The notes beneath the pieces are model-generated. The model saw only the letters and a list, made by a program, of their open reading frames with translations, ran no database searches and was not told the origin of the DNA. Both the position numbers and the translations under genes were made by a program. A DNA stretch of 64,000 nt, taken from the NCBI GenBank assembly GCA_045222555.1, contig JBGUYY010000091.1, positions 62,001 to 126,000 of the forward strand, written 5' to 3'. The stretch's first letter is position 1; each line of letters begins with the position of its first letter. The stretch is from UBA1756 sp045222555 (GTDB taxonomy: Bacteria > Bacteroidota > Bacteroidia > Bacteroidales > WCHB1-69). Positions 16,371-25,728 of the stretch are shown piece after piece.

Positions 16371-17627
16371 ATGAAAATACAACGACCGATATACTTACAA
16401 CGACTCATTGAATCAAAAGGGAATGGACTTATAAAAATTGTGACTGGTTTGCGTCGTGTGGGCAAGTCGTATCTTTTGAAAAAATTATTTCTGGAATATC
16501 TTTTGGAACAAGGCGTTGACAAAGAGCATATCCTTGTTATTGACTTGGAGGACAGAAGAAATCGGGCCTTTTTGAATCCGGATTATTTCTTGAGTTGGGT
16601 GGAGAAATCTATGACGGATGACGAAACCTATTATATCATTATTGATGAGGTACAGGAGGTGGAGGATTTTGTGGGTGTATTAGGTTCACTTGCCATAAAA
16701 GACAATGCAGATGTATATGTTACAGGTTCCAACTCACATTTTCTATCTAACGATGTAGCCACAGAATTCCGTGGGCGTGGAGAAGAAATCCATGTCTGGC
16801 CACTGAGTTTTTCCGAATTCATGTCTGCGTATGATGGGGATGTTGTTGACGGCTGGCAGGAGTATTACACCTATGGAGGGCTGCCGAAAATTTTGTCTAT
16901 AAAAGGAGATGACAAAAAATCCATCTACTTAAGGAATTTATACAGAACTGTTTATCTGAAAGATATTTATGAACGGTATCATATTGAAAATAAGGCTGAA
17001 TTTGAAGAATTGGTCTGTATCCTGGCATCAAGTGTGGGAAGTCTTGTCAGCATTACCAGTCTGACGAACACTTTCAAAAGTGTAAAACGGTTGAATAACA
17101 TCACCGACAAGACCATCAACACCTATTTGGGCTATATTGAAGATGCCTTTATGATAGAGAAATCAGAGCGATATGATATTAAGGGTCGGAAATATATAGG
17201 AACAACGCCGAAGTATTACTTTAAGGATCTTGGTCTCAGAAATGCCATTTTATCTTTCCGACAAATTGAAGAAAATCATCTGATGGAAAATGTGATATAC
17301 AATGAGATGAGACATCGTGGTTTTCTTGTTGACGTAGGGAATGTCAATATTCGGTTGAAGAATGGGGATGGACGATGGGTACGTGTGACTTTGGAGGTGG
17401 ATTTTGTCTGCAATCTGGGTTCACGCAAGTACTACTTGCAGTCCGCCTTTCGTATGCCCGATGAGGAGAAGATGGAGCAGGAAAAGCGGTCGTTGAGGCA
17501 CGTTGGTGATTCGTTCAGAAAAATCATTGTGGTGGGCGAGCGCCTGAAGTTGCGCCGTGACGATGATGGCATTGTGTTGATGGGTATTTATGATTTTTTG
17601 CTCAACGAAGGCATGATGGATTCCTAA
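16371..17627 (+). CDS. AAA ATPase with DUF4143 domain
   Basis: 418 residues from ATG 16371. The N-terminal AAA domain shows Walker A GLRRVGKS (residues 26-33), Walker B YYIIIDEVQ (near 83-91) and sensor TGSNS. The C-terminal half matches DUF4143, a nuclease-like/wHTH region common in this family. These ATPases are frequent in Bacteroidota accessory regions and their role is not established; some are near defence or toxin genes. Start chosen because MIIMKIQ has a later in-frame ATG that gives the usual MKIQRP start. Confidence 0.88.
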   Translation: MKIQRPIYLQRLIESKGNGLIKIVTGLRRVGKSYLLKKLFLEYLLEQGVDKEHILVIDLEDRRNRAFLNPDYFLSWVEKSMTDDETYYIIIDEVQEVEDFVGVLGSLAIKDNADVYVTGSNSHFLSNDVATEFRGRGEEIHVWPLSFSEFMSAYDGDVVDGWQEYYTYGGLPKILSIKGDDKKSIYLRNLYRTVYLKDIYERYHIENKAEFEELVCILASSVGSLVSITSLTNTFKSVKRLNNITDKTINTYLGYIEDAFMIEKSERYDIKGRKYIGTTPKYYFKDLGLRNAILSFRQIEENHLMENVIYNEMRHRGFLVDVGNVNIRLKNGDGRWVRVTLEVDFVCNLGSRKYYLQSAFRMPDEEKMEQEKRSLRHVGDSFRKIIVVGERLKLRRDDDGIVLMGIYDFLLNEGMMDS

Positions 17628-17657
17628 AATGCCACCAAATAATTTTCAATTTTCAAT

Positions 17658-17757
17658 TTATTCGTATTTTTGCCGTGTTGTTCGTTCTGATGCCCGGACG
17701 GGCGAAAGGCGGGCGACGAAACATTTAAAAGGCGATGAGTCAACGTCTTATCTGCGG
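17658..17757 (+). repeat. Promoter-bearing ~95-nt element, copy A
   Basis: It begins with a TATTTTTG promoter box (17658-17665) and ends with GAGTCAACGTCTTATCTGCG near 17737-17756. It aligns with 48141-48234 at roughly 70-75% identity by eye, with identical blocks GTTGTTCGTTC, GGCGGGC, and the 20-base end block. Copy A is followed by a further structured stretch to about 17822 (GTTGGT...ACCAAC pair, then CTAGCTAG). It could be a small RNA, a leader element of the helicase gene that starts at 17849, or a mobile remnant. Confidence 0.6.
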
Positions 17758-17848
17758 TAATTGAGGTTGGTAACGAGAGTTTCAGAGCAACCAACGGGCT
17801 AGCTAGAACTCCCTCCTCCACCAGAAATAGTTAATGTAGAGATATAAA

Positions 17849-19699
17849 ATGATGTTTTTAAGAATATTCCATTCAGTGTGTAACAAGAATAAAGAAGAAG
17901 CAAGCCAAGAAGATGTTCTCAATTATCTAAAAGGATTTCCCAAAGGAATAACCTTTGTACACGGGAAAGCGGGATGTGGTAAAACTTATTTGATAAAGAA
18001 ACTTGTTTCGGAAATAAGTGGTTGCCAAGTGTTGACACCGACTAATATGGCCGCATCCTTGTATATTGGCGCAAGGACAATACACTCTTTTTTTCATGGT
18101 GCGTTAGACGATTTGGATGAAGGATATATGAATCCATCGAATCTCTCCGAAGCAAAGACAGAAGCCTTTGGGATGATTCTGAGGGGAGTCAGACTTCTAA
18201 TCATTGATGAAATATCTATGGTTCGTGCTGATCTCTTTGAAATGATGAATCAAATATGCCAGAAAGGGTTAAGAAACAACAAACCATTTGGTGGCCTTTC
18301 TGTTGTCCTTGTCGGTGACATGTTCCAGCTCCCCCCCATTGTGAGCGATGATGCTGTAATGGATTATTTAAAACAAGAATATGGGGGAATATATTTCTTC
18401 AATAGCCATATTATTCAGAAAGAGATGCGAAACATCAAGCTTTTTGAATTAACAAAGTCATATCGCCATGCTAATGATCCTTCATTCATTGCCATACTTG
18501 ATGCTTTTCGACAGCCATTAAGCCCTGAACGCAAAGTGGAAGTAATGGATGCCATTAACAGTCGTGTTACAGCCATTTTACCAAATGATGCTGTTTATGT
18601 TGCTTCTTCCAATGAGGAGGTGCGACAGGTGAACACTCAGAAATTATCTGAATTGCCAGGACAAATTACAACAATTGATGCAGAATATACTATCCGAAAG
18701 AAAGGGGGAAATGATCATGTTACCTTAAAACATAGCGATTTGCCTTCAAATGAGGATATTTGCGAAATTGTTGTTCCATCCGCATATGATTCACAGTTGC
18801 GTTTCAAGAGAGGCGCAAGGGTGGTTCTATGTAAAAGTAGCAAGTATTGGGGATATGTTAATGGTGATTTCGGTACCATTGAAGATTTTAATGGGGATTA
18901 TTTTACTATTAGGTTAGATGATGGCAATACCCAGATAAAATGTCCTAATCCTAATGATCGGTATAAAGCAAAGCAAATGAACGAGTATCGTTATGAGATG
19001 GTATATGATCCCGAGAGACATAGACTCGAACGAAAAATTCCATTTATTCAAAAGACCAAGCAATTCCCTTTAAAGTTGGCTTATGCTTTCACTATTCACA
19101 AAGCACAAGGGCAGACTTACGAGAAGGTGATATTGGATTTGAATAGCCATATATTTGCTCCTGGACAATTATATGTTGCACTTAGCCGTGCAAAATCCTT
19201 GCAAGGCCTATATTTAACCAAGCCAGTAACTTATAGTGACATCATATCGGATGATTCGATTTTTGAATTTCTTAAAAAAGTAAGATCCTATAATGGATAT
19301 AAGAAATCATATTCTGAATCCAGTCAACCCTTTCAGACATCTATTTTGAGCCCTATATGTGATAATTTTTCTAATTTCATTCGCATGAATGAAAAGAATC
19401 GGTCTACTATGGAGTATATGCTTTACACGCTTACTTGTTTTAAGACACTGATAGATAGTAATGAATTTGAGAAGGCATATTGGGAATTACAGAAGATTAT
19501 TGATATTATAGTTTCAACTTACCAAACAAAGGATGATTCTCGGCTTATTGAATGTATAAAGCAGAAGAACTACACCAATGAAGGCTGCATGTCCTCATTG
19601 AATGCTATTTTTGAAATATACAAAAACGTCATTCGTTATTCTCGGAAGCAATACCAATCCGAAAACAGAACACTAATATTCAAATTATCAGAAATATGA
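17849..19699 (+). CDS. Pif1-like superfamily 1B DNA helicase
   Basis: 616 residues. Helicase motifs in order: Walker A GKAGCGKT (39-46), TIHSFF, LIIDEISM (Walker B), VGDMFQLPP (motif III), KSYRH, then AFTIHKAQGQTYE and LYVALSRAKSL (motifs V/VI). This is the Pif1/RecD2 pattern of 5'-3' helicases. The last 130 residues are extra and match nothing I know. The gene is AT-richer than the core genes and follows the repeated promoter element, so it is probably part of an accessory segment. Confidence 0.9.
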   Translation: MMFLRIFHSVCNKNKEEASQEDVLNYLKGFPKGITFVHGKAGCGKTYLIKKLVSEISGCQVLTPTNMAASLYIGARTIHSFFHGALDDLDEGYMNPSNLSEAKTEAFGMILRGVRLLIIDEISMVRADLFEMMNQICQKGLRNNKPFGGLSVVLVGDMFQLPPIVSDDAVMDYLKQEYGGIYFFNSHIIQKEMRNIKLFELTKSYRHANDPSFIAILDAFRQPLSPERKVEVMDAINSRVTAILPNDAVYVASSNEEVRQVNTQKLSELPGQITTIDAEYTIRKKGGNDHVTLKHSDLPSNEDICEIVVPSAYDSQLRFKRGARVVLCKSSKYWGYVNGDFGTIEDFNGDYFTIRLDDGNTQIKCPNPNDRYKAKQMNEYRYEMVYDPERHRLERKIPFIQKTKQFPLKLAYAFTIHKAQGQTYEKVILDLNSHIFAPGQLYVALSRAKSLQGLYLTKPVTYSDIISDDSIFEFLKKVRSYNGYKKSYSESSQPFQTSILSPICDNFSNFIRMNEKNRSTMEYMLYTLTCFKTLIDSNEFEKAYWELQKIIDIIVSTYQTKDDSRLIECIKQKNYTNEGCMSSLNAIFEIYKNVIRYSRKQYQSENRTLIFKLSEI

Positions 19700-19895
19700 G
19701 CCCCAATAGTCATTTCGCGGGCTGAAACAGGGCTGGGCAAGCGTTTCCAACGATTCAAGAGATTGCACGCAAAGAGGTCGTTAGAAGCGCGCAAATAGTT
19801 GTAAACACTCCCTTTTTGTAGTCCTTCCCCAAAAGAGAAAATTTTAGTGTCCGAAGAGTAATAGTGAATCTCAAATTGAAAAGAAATACCCACCC

Positions 19896-20822
19896 ATGAA
19901 TCTTTTTCACAAACTATATCCAACACTCCTGCCAGTTCTGTTCCTGACATTGTTGGCCATCGGCTGCACCAGCACAAAGGTAGAACGTCTGAAAGCGAAA
20001 CCTCACCCCACCCAGCAGGATATCGACTTCGTGAGGGCCCATACCACCTTCGATGGCGATTATGCCTGGTGTACTTACGCTGAAATAGATTTGCAGTTCG
20101 ACTCACTTCGCGTCCTGCGAGAGAAACTTCAGAAATCTAAAGAGCACCAACAATTTGCACCACTGTTTGAGGAGGAATGGGAACTGTTCCAACGTTATCA
20201 GGAGGCTTGCATCGACGCATTCTATGTCAGTAAAGAAATTGGCGAAATCGGTTCGGGTGTCGCCAGATCTATCAATACGAGCGATATTGCCAGCCGTGTC
20301 AGCCAACAATACCTACTGGCTGATAGAGGAGCGCTTTCACAATTATGCAAGGCGCATCCGAATAAAGATGCCCATCATCAAACCATTACCCCTAAAATGA
20401 TTGACGATGCATACGCTTGTATGATAGAAGCACAGAAGGATTGTGAATATTGCGATTCTGCGTCTGCCACGGCCTACTCTCGTGAAACCAAGCAATCGGC
20501 TCTTCGTAAGGAACAAAAGTTGTGGAGTCAATGGATGTCGTTCCGAGCGGCCTTGTCTGAAAAATTGCCGAAAAAAGTACGGCCCTATTTCGACAATGGG
20601 ACCAATAACGCCATGAGAGTGAAATTGATAGAACTAAAAAACCAGTACCAGGATATCGGTATTATCGGAGGTGACATCGAACGCTGTCACCTTCCGGCAG
20701 ATTGTTCCGACAAAGATCTGATGGAGTACCCGTCGTTCCATCATGTTTGGAACATCTATGACCAGCATTTAGACGACCAGAATTGGACCGACTGGAAGCG
20801 AAGCCAGAGCTACGGCAGGTAG
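19896..20822 (+). CDS. Lipoprotein, unknown (possible LprI-like domain)
   Basis: 308 residues with lipobox AIGC (Cys24). The mature part is mostly helical with scattered Cys residues. Segments such as SALRKEQKLWSQWMSFR weakly recall the LprI lysozyme-inhibitor family, where a repeated Gln-x-x-Trp pattern is conserved; I would not rely on it. The 196 bases upstream hold no gene; I see no clear promoter box there. Confidence 0.65.
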   Translation: MNLFHKLYPTLLPVLFLTLLAIGCTSTKVERLKAKPHPTQQDIDFVRAHTTFDGDYAWCTYAEIDLQFDSLRVLREKLQKSKEHQQFAPLFEEEWELFQRYQEACIDAFYVSKEIGEIGSGVARSINTSDIASRVSQQYLLADRGALSQLCKAHPNKDAHHQTITPKMIDDAYACMIEAQKDCEYCDSASATAYSRETKQSALRKEQKLWSQWMSFRAALSEKLPKKVRPYFDNGTNNAMRVKLIELKNQYQDIGIIGGDIERCHLPADCSDKDLMEYPSFHHVWNIYDQHLDDQNWTDWKRSQSYGR

Positions 20823-20863
20823 CGATCCCTTCGCCTAGAATCGTCAGACGCTCCCACCCCACC

Positions 20864-20895
20864 ATTCCGTTGCAAGCGCAGCGCAGCAACGGAAT
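20864..20895. repeat. 10-bp perfect inverted repeat (hairpin)
   Basis: ATTCCGTTGC (20864-20873) and GCAACGGAAT (20886-20895) enclose a 12-base loop, 41 bases after the lipoprotein stop. No T-run follows, so it is not a standard terminator. The remaining 20823-21124 spacer holds only this hairpin and the next promoter. Confidence 0.55.
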
Positions 20896-21067
20896 CTCGC
20901 GTCCCTCCGTGTCATTCACGGTCATTAAAATTTATCAACAATTTGCCAACAGGTTTTCAACAACAGAAAACGTCGCTTTTTTGCTCTTTTTAAGACAAAA
21001 TCTGCCCTTTTTCGCACAAAAAAATCAAAATACACAACTCTCTCTATGACAAAAAGTTGCAGAGTGA

Positions 21068-21095
21068 TTTGGCTTGAAAAATAGTTGTATCTTTG
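21068..21095 (+). promoter_or_regulatory. Promoter of the RhuM-like gene
   Basis: TATCTTTG -7 box at 21088-21095 with TTTG at 21068-21071 upstream; the spacing of 16 is slightly short. The start codon lies at 21125. Confidence 0.5.
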
Positions 21096-21124
21096 CAGAC
21101 TGTTTGATCTAATTAACACTCATC

Positions 21125-21949
21125 ATGCAAAAGAATGAAATCATCTTATACCAGCCGGATAATACCGTCAAGTTGGAAGTGCGTCTTGAGGACGAAATGG
21201 TATGGTTGAACCGCCAACAAATGGCAATATTGTTTGGCAGAGATGTCAAGACCATCGGCAAACACATCAATAATGCGCTTTCGGAAGAACTCAAAGGTAT
21301 TCCAACTGTCGCAAAATTTGCGACAGTTCAAAAAGAAGGAGACAGAGACATCACGCGTCTTGTGGAGTATTACACTTTAGATATGATTCTTTCTGTCGGG
21401 TACCGTGTGAAATCCCAGAGAGGTATCCAATTCAGGAGATGGGCATCCACGGTGTTGAAAGACTACGTATTTCGGGGATACGCCGTCAACCAGCGTATCG
21501 AACAACTGGAAAACAAAGTGGCAGAACACGATGAGCAGATCGCTTTATTTGTCCGCACCTCCCTGCCACCCGTGCAAGGCATCTTCTTCGACGGACAGAT
21601 CTTCGATGCCTACGCCTTTGTTTCAGAGTTGATTCGCTCCGCAAAGAGTCGCATCACACTGATCGACAACTATGTGGACGAATCCGTATTGCTGCTGTTG
21701 TCGAAACAGACAGAAGGTGTTTCGGCACGTGTCATCACCCGAAAAGTGTCAAGGACTCTGCAGTTAGACATTGAAAAATTCAATCGCCAGTATGCTCCGA
21801 TATCAGTTGTGGAAAGCTCCCGCTTCCACGACCGTTTCCTCATTATTGACAATGACGTTTATCACATTGGTGCCTCCTTGAAGGATTTGGGAAAGAAACT
21901 GTTTGCATTTTCCAAAATGGATGTTCCTGTGGAGTGGTTGGAACCGTGA
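21125..21949 (+). CDS. RhuM-family protein fused to a PLD-like C-terminal domain
   Basis: 274 residues. Residues 1-120 match the RhuM family (VWLNRQQMAILFGRD, then YYTLDMILSVGYRVKSQRGIQFRRWA). A short coiled coil follows (122-142). Residues 150-274 resemble a single phospholipase-D-type unit: FHDRFLIID gives a His235-x-Arg237-x4-Asp242 motif (Lys replaced by Arg), followed by GASLKDLGKK. RhuM proteins occur on pathogenicity and mobile islands with unknown function. The PLD-like part suggests nuclease or phosphoesterase ancestry. Confidence 0.82.
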   Translation: MQKNEIILYQPDNTVKLEVRLEDEMVWLNRQQMAILFGRDVKTIGKHINNALSEELKGIPTVAKFATVQKEGDRDITRLVEYYTLDMILSVGYRVKSQRGIQFRRWASTVLKDYVFRGYAVNQRIEQLENKVAEHDEQIALFVRTSLPPVQGIFFDGQIFDAYAFVSELIRSAKSRITLIDNYVDESVLLLLSKQTEGVSARVITRKVSRTLQLDIEKFNRQYAPISVVESSRFHDRFLIIDNDVYHIGASLKDLGKKLFAFSKMDVPVEWLEP

Positions 21950-21994
21950 TAGGAGAATCTTATGGCAATTGTCGGGGCGAATCATTATTCGAGG

Positions 21995-24604
21995 TCACTC
22001 CCTCCGCACCACCGCCACCGTGCGGCGGTAACTCTTCCGCTTGCCATTAGGGTTCCATAACTGGATGTGAACCAGGTAGATATCGCTGTTGGCTGCCCGA
22101 TGGTCGTCGGTGGTACCATCCCACCGGTAACGGGCCTCGAAGCCAACCGGCTCGTTGGCCGCTAACCGCCGCACCCGCTGCCCCGCTCGATTGTACAAGT
22201 CGATGGTGACGCAGCTGCCGGCCTCCTCAAACCGACAGTATATCTCGGCAAAGTCGTTGTTGCCATCGCCGTCGGGTGAGAAAACATCCGGCACGACGGT
22301 GATCTCCGCGTCGGTCGCCGCCAGCTCCGAGAATTGCGAGTTGCGGTACCCCGGCGTGCCCCACCCGTAGTTCTCCGACGCCGACGTCCAGTTGGTTTCA
22401 TCCTGCGTTTCAGCATCGGGGTGGATGCGCTCCAACGCCACCCCGTCGGTGCTGCTCAACAGCGGGTGGTGCATCGATGCCGTATAATGCAGCCTGTCAA
22501 TAACACGATAGCTGTCGTCCAGCAGGTGTATGGTGCCTTCGTCGTTGGCGTAGGCCGGCAGAGCAGCATTCTCCACCACCCGCGTCGGATACAGACAGGT
22601 GTATTGCTCGAGGGTGAGCTCTCGGCTCTTGGCGATGGCCACATACTGGGAAGGAAAAAGCAGGTAGCCGTCGGGCACGGCCTTCACCGCCTGCGAGGGT
22701 AGGTCGCCATTGCCCGCTCCGAGCCATAAAGCGCCCACATCCAGCAGCTTATCGGAACGGTTGTACAACTCCACATAGTCGGCGTCGCTGTCGCCAAAGG
22801 GGTTGGAGAGCACCTCGTTGATGATGATGTCGCCAGCGGCCGCTTCCTCGGGCAGTCCGAACTGCCGCGAAACACCCTCCTCGGTGAGGTTGCCCACACA
22901 GTCGCACAGCCCTCCCCGCAGGGTGAGGGTGTACACCACCCGCGGTTCCAATTCTTCGTCCAGCGTAAGTGTAATCTGCTGTCCGGCGGGCAGTTCCGTC
23001 TCGGCTCGCTCGATAGCCACAGGCGGCTCGATGCCGAATAGGGAAGGGGAGGGGAACGAGTCGGTGAGCAGCGTTTCGCTGAAGAACAGCCGCACGTGCC
23101 ACGCATCCGGCACGGTGACTTTCACCCACTCCGGCGGCGACTCGTCGGGCTGGGGATCTGCTATCGAGTTGGCTTCGCCGGGCGTTCCACCCCGCCCGTC
23201 GTTCGAAGAGTCCCAATTGTCGGCGGTGCCGCACGGGTTGCCCACATCCATCATCTCCAACGACCACCCGCCATCGCGCTTCAGCATGTTGCGGTGCCAG
23301 CTGCGGCTGTACTGCACCCGATGGATGATACGGCCTTGCCCATCGTAGAGCACTACCTGCTGCCCGTCGTCGGTCAGACTCGTGGAGGAGATAGCCACCA
23401 CGGGTGCGGAGGACGGAAAGAGTGGGGCGTTGGCGGCGCCCGTCACGATACCATACCCACCTGGTGGCAACGTGCTGTCGGGCAGGGTGCGACGACTATT
23501 GCCCATCGCCAACGTCCATCCGTTCAAGGAGATAGGAAACGGCAGCGTGTTGTACAACTCCACGTATTCGCACTCGGGAAGATGAACGGGAGGCGACGGA
23601 TCGGCCATAATTTCGGTGATTAGTATCTCATGCCTTCGGGGAATACAATAGGTTAAATATATTGTGGTGTCAATCAGTATATTATCATTATAGTCAGTGA
23701 CTTGGTGGATGCCGATGGCCACCTCCTGCCGCTCCTCCAAGGCCTCCGCGAAATAGAGCCGCACGGCACACTCATCTTCCCCCACCCACTCACAAAGAAC
23801 GGGATGTTGCTGCTCTGACCTATTGATATAGTGGGTGCAGTCTAATGCGCTGGTGTCGGTCACACGCTCTGAATAGCTGATAACGAGCTGGTTGGGAGAA
23901 TCGATGTCGAAAGTCCACTGGCTGACCGAGGGCGAGGTGGTGTCGATGATGGGCGGTCCGCAGTAGAGGTCATCGAAGTAGAACTTGGTACGGTTGCCGG
24001 AGGTGAAGACGCAGACGGGTCCGAGATGGCCGTCGGGAGGCAACGGCGCAGCGTGATGGCCTGTAGTATCGAGGTAGTAGGAGCCGAGCCGGAGGGTGTC
24101 CACCCATAGTGTCCATTCATTCTCTAAATTTCTGATAATCTTTATATTATAAAAGAAGGACTTGGCCACAGTAGTGTTGCTGCGGAACACCGATGCCAAA
24201 GAGTCACCTTGTTGGTAAAAGAGTTCGATGGCATCGTTGTTGCCCGCCTCGCCGAACTGAAGGAAATACCCTATGAGACTGGTAGCGAAAAGGTTGGAAG
24301 TGTTGGCCACCAGGTAGTAGCGGGCGTAGTTGCTGCCCGATGGCGCGAACGACATTTTCAACGACAGCCGCCACTCGCAATCTGTGTCGCCAAAGTGGGC
24401 GGAGGTGGAAAGATAGGCGCTGCCTGCCTCCGGCGCATTCAACTGCAACTGCTGCTGCGTGTTGACGATGAATTGGTCGGTGTCGCCTACCCAAATCGGC
24501 GAGGAAGTGAAGTCCCCATCCGAAAAATCGTCATAGACCTGTGCCGAAAGGAAAAAAGTGGAGAATGATAACCCGATGAGTAAGAGAAGTTTAAGCGTCT
24601 TCAT
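21995..24604 (-). CDS. Secreted lamin-tail-domain protein with gliding-type C-terminal domain
   Basis: 869 residues with a signal peptide ending at LSAQ. A jelly-roll/lectin-like region (about 23-215) is followed by Ig-like units and two lamin-tail domains (ILITEIMADPS...EYVELYN and IIINEVLSNPF...DYVELYN). The last 100 residues (VFSPDGDGNNDFAEI ... YRWDGT) resemble the FlgD/CHU_C-type domain used by T9SS cargo. It is therefore likely exported to the surface. Enzymatic activity is not visible. Its GC is high. It is convergent with the RhuM gene and divergent from asd. Confidence 0.85.
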   Translation of the reverse strand: MKTLKLLLLIGLSFSTFFLSAQVYDDFSDGDFTSSPIWVGDTDQFIVNTQQQLQLNAPEAGSAYLSTSAHFGDTDCEWRLSLKMSFAPSGSNYARYYLVANTSNLFATSLIGYFLQFGEAGNNDAIELFYQQGDSLASVFRSNTTVAKSFFYNIKIIRNLENEWTLWVDTLRLGSYYLDTTGHHAAPLPPDGHLGPVCVFTSGNRTKFYFDDLYCGPPIIDTTSPSVSQWTFDIDSPNQLVISYSERVTDTSALDCTHYINRSEQQHPVLCEWVGEDECAVRLYFAEALEERQEVAIGIHQVTDYNDNILIDTTIYLTYCIPRRHEILITEIMADPSPPVHLPECEYVELYNTLPFPISLNGWTLAMGNSRRTLPDSTLPPGGYGIVTGAANAPLFPSSAPVVAISSTSLTDDGQQVVLYDGQGRIIHRVQYSRSWHRNMLKRDGGWSLEMMDVGNPCGTADNWDSSNDGRGGTPGEANSIADPQPDESPPEWVKVTVPDAWHVRLFFSETLLTDSFPSPSLFGIEPPVAIERAETELPAGQQITLTLDEELEPRVVYTLTLRGGLCDCVGNLTEEGVSRQFGLPEEAAAGDIIINEVLSNPFGDSDADYVELYNRSDKLLDVGALWLGAGNGDLPSQAVKAVPDGYLLFPSQYVAIAKSRELTLEQYTCLYPTRVVENAALPAYANDEGTIHLLDDSYRVIDRLHYTASMHHPLLSSTDGVALERIHPDAETQDETNWTSASENYGWGTPGYRNSQFSELAATDAEITVVPDVFSPDGDGNNDFAEIYCRFEEAGSCVTIDLYNRAGQRVRRLAANEPVGFEARYRWDGTTDDHRAANSDIYLVHIQLWNPNGKRKSYRRTVAVVRRE

Positions 24605-24655
24605 ATTTTTTTTGAGTTTTGGAAGTTTTTCAGAGTTTCAATTGTGCAAATTTAC

Positions 24656-24663
24656 TATTTTTG
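24656..24663 (+). promoter_or_regulatory. Promoter box for asd
   Basis: TATTTTTG followed by C, 50 bases upstream of the asd start, in the divergent spacer shared with the lamin-tail gene. Confidence 0.55.
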
Positions 24664-24712
24664 CAGGTGAATTTCAAGTGTTTTAAGAATTTTTAAGAAA
24701 AAATTTACAAAT

Positions 24713-25699
24713 ATGAAAATTGCATTGGTTGGAGCTACTGGATTAGTAGGAAGCGTAATGCTTAAAGTATTGGAAGAGAGAGGTTTTTGTAATTGCGAAC
24801 TGATACCTGCCGCCTCGGCGCGCTCGGTGGGCAAGGAGGTAACTTTTGGAGGTCGGCAGCTGAAGGTGGTGTCGGTAGAGGACGCCATCGCGCAGCGTCC
24901 GCAGTACGCCATCTTTTCGGCCGGCAGTGCGGCATCGCTCCAGTACGCCCCGCAGTTTGCAGAGGTGGGCACCACGGTCATCGACAATTCGTCGGCATGG
25001 CGCAGCTATGAGCATATCCCGCTCGTGGTTCCTGAAATCAACATCGACGTGGTAAGCCCCGCCGACCGTATCATCGCCAACCCCAACTGCTCCACCATCC
25101 AGATGGTGATGGCCCTCGCGCCACTCCACCAGCAGTACCATATCCACCGTCTCGTGATTTCCACCTATCAGTCGGTGACGGGTACCGGCGTGAAGGCCGT
25201 GCGACAGCTCAATGAGGAGCGTGCCGGCCGGCCGTGCGAGAAGGCTTATCCCTACGAAATCGACCTCAACGTGCTGCCGCACGGCGGTACTTTCGAGCCT
25301 AACGGCTATACTACCGAAGAGACCAAGCTGGTAAATGAAACTCGTAAGATTTTGGGCGACAATACGATACAAATCACCGCCACGGTGGTGCGTGTGCCCG
25401 TCTTTGGCGGCCACTCTGAAGCCGTGAATGTGGAGTTCGACCAGGACTACGACCTCGCCCAAGTGCGCCAGCTCCTCACCGACATGCCCGGAGTGGTGGT
25501 GCTCGACAATCCCGACCGCAACGAGTACCCCATGCCTCGTTTCGCCAAAGACAAAGACGAGGTGTTTGTGGGGCGCCTCCGTCGCGACTTTTCACAACCT
25601 AACAGCTTGAATATGTGGGTGGTGGCCGACAACCTCCGCAAGGGTGCCGCCACCAATGCCATTCAGATTATGCAAAAATTGATTGAAAAAAGAGGATAA
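24713..25699 (+). CDS. asd: Aspartate-semialdehyde dehydrogenase
   Basis: Reduces aspartyl phosphate to the semialdehyde for lysine/diaminopimelate, threonine and methionine synthesis. NADP-binding GATGLVGSVML is at the N terminus, the catalytic Cys126 lies in NPNCSTIQ, and FGGHSEAVNVEF supplies the conserved His. Length 328 is normal. No other diaminopimelate gene is adjacent. Confidence 0.96.
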   Translation: MKIALVGATGLVGSVMLKVLEERGFCNCELIPAASARSVGKEVTFGGRQLKVVSVEDAIAQRPQYAIFSAGSAASLQYAPQFAEVGTTVIDNSSAWRSYEHIPLVVPEINIDVVSPADRIIANPNCSTIQMVMALAPLHQQYHIHRLVISTYQSVTGTGVKAVRQLNEERAGRPCEKAYPYEIDLNVLPHGGTFEPNGYTTEETKLVNETRKILGDNTIQITATVVRVPVFGGHSEAVNVEFDQDYDLAQVRQLLTDMPGVVVLDNPDRNEYPMPRFAKDKDEVFVGRLRRDFSQPNSLNMWVVADNLRKGAATNAIQIMQKLIEKRG

Positions 25700-25728
25700 A
25701 TCCATTATTAACCCAAATATTTTACGTT

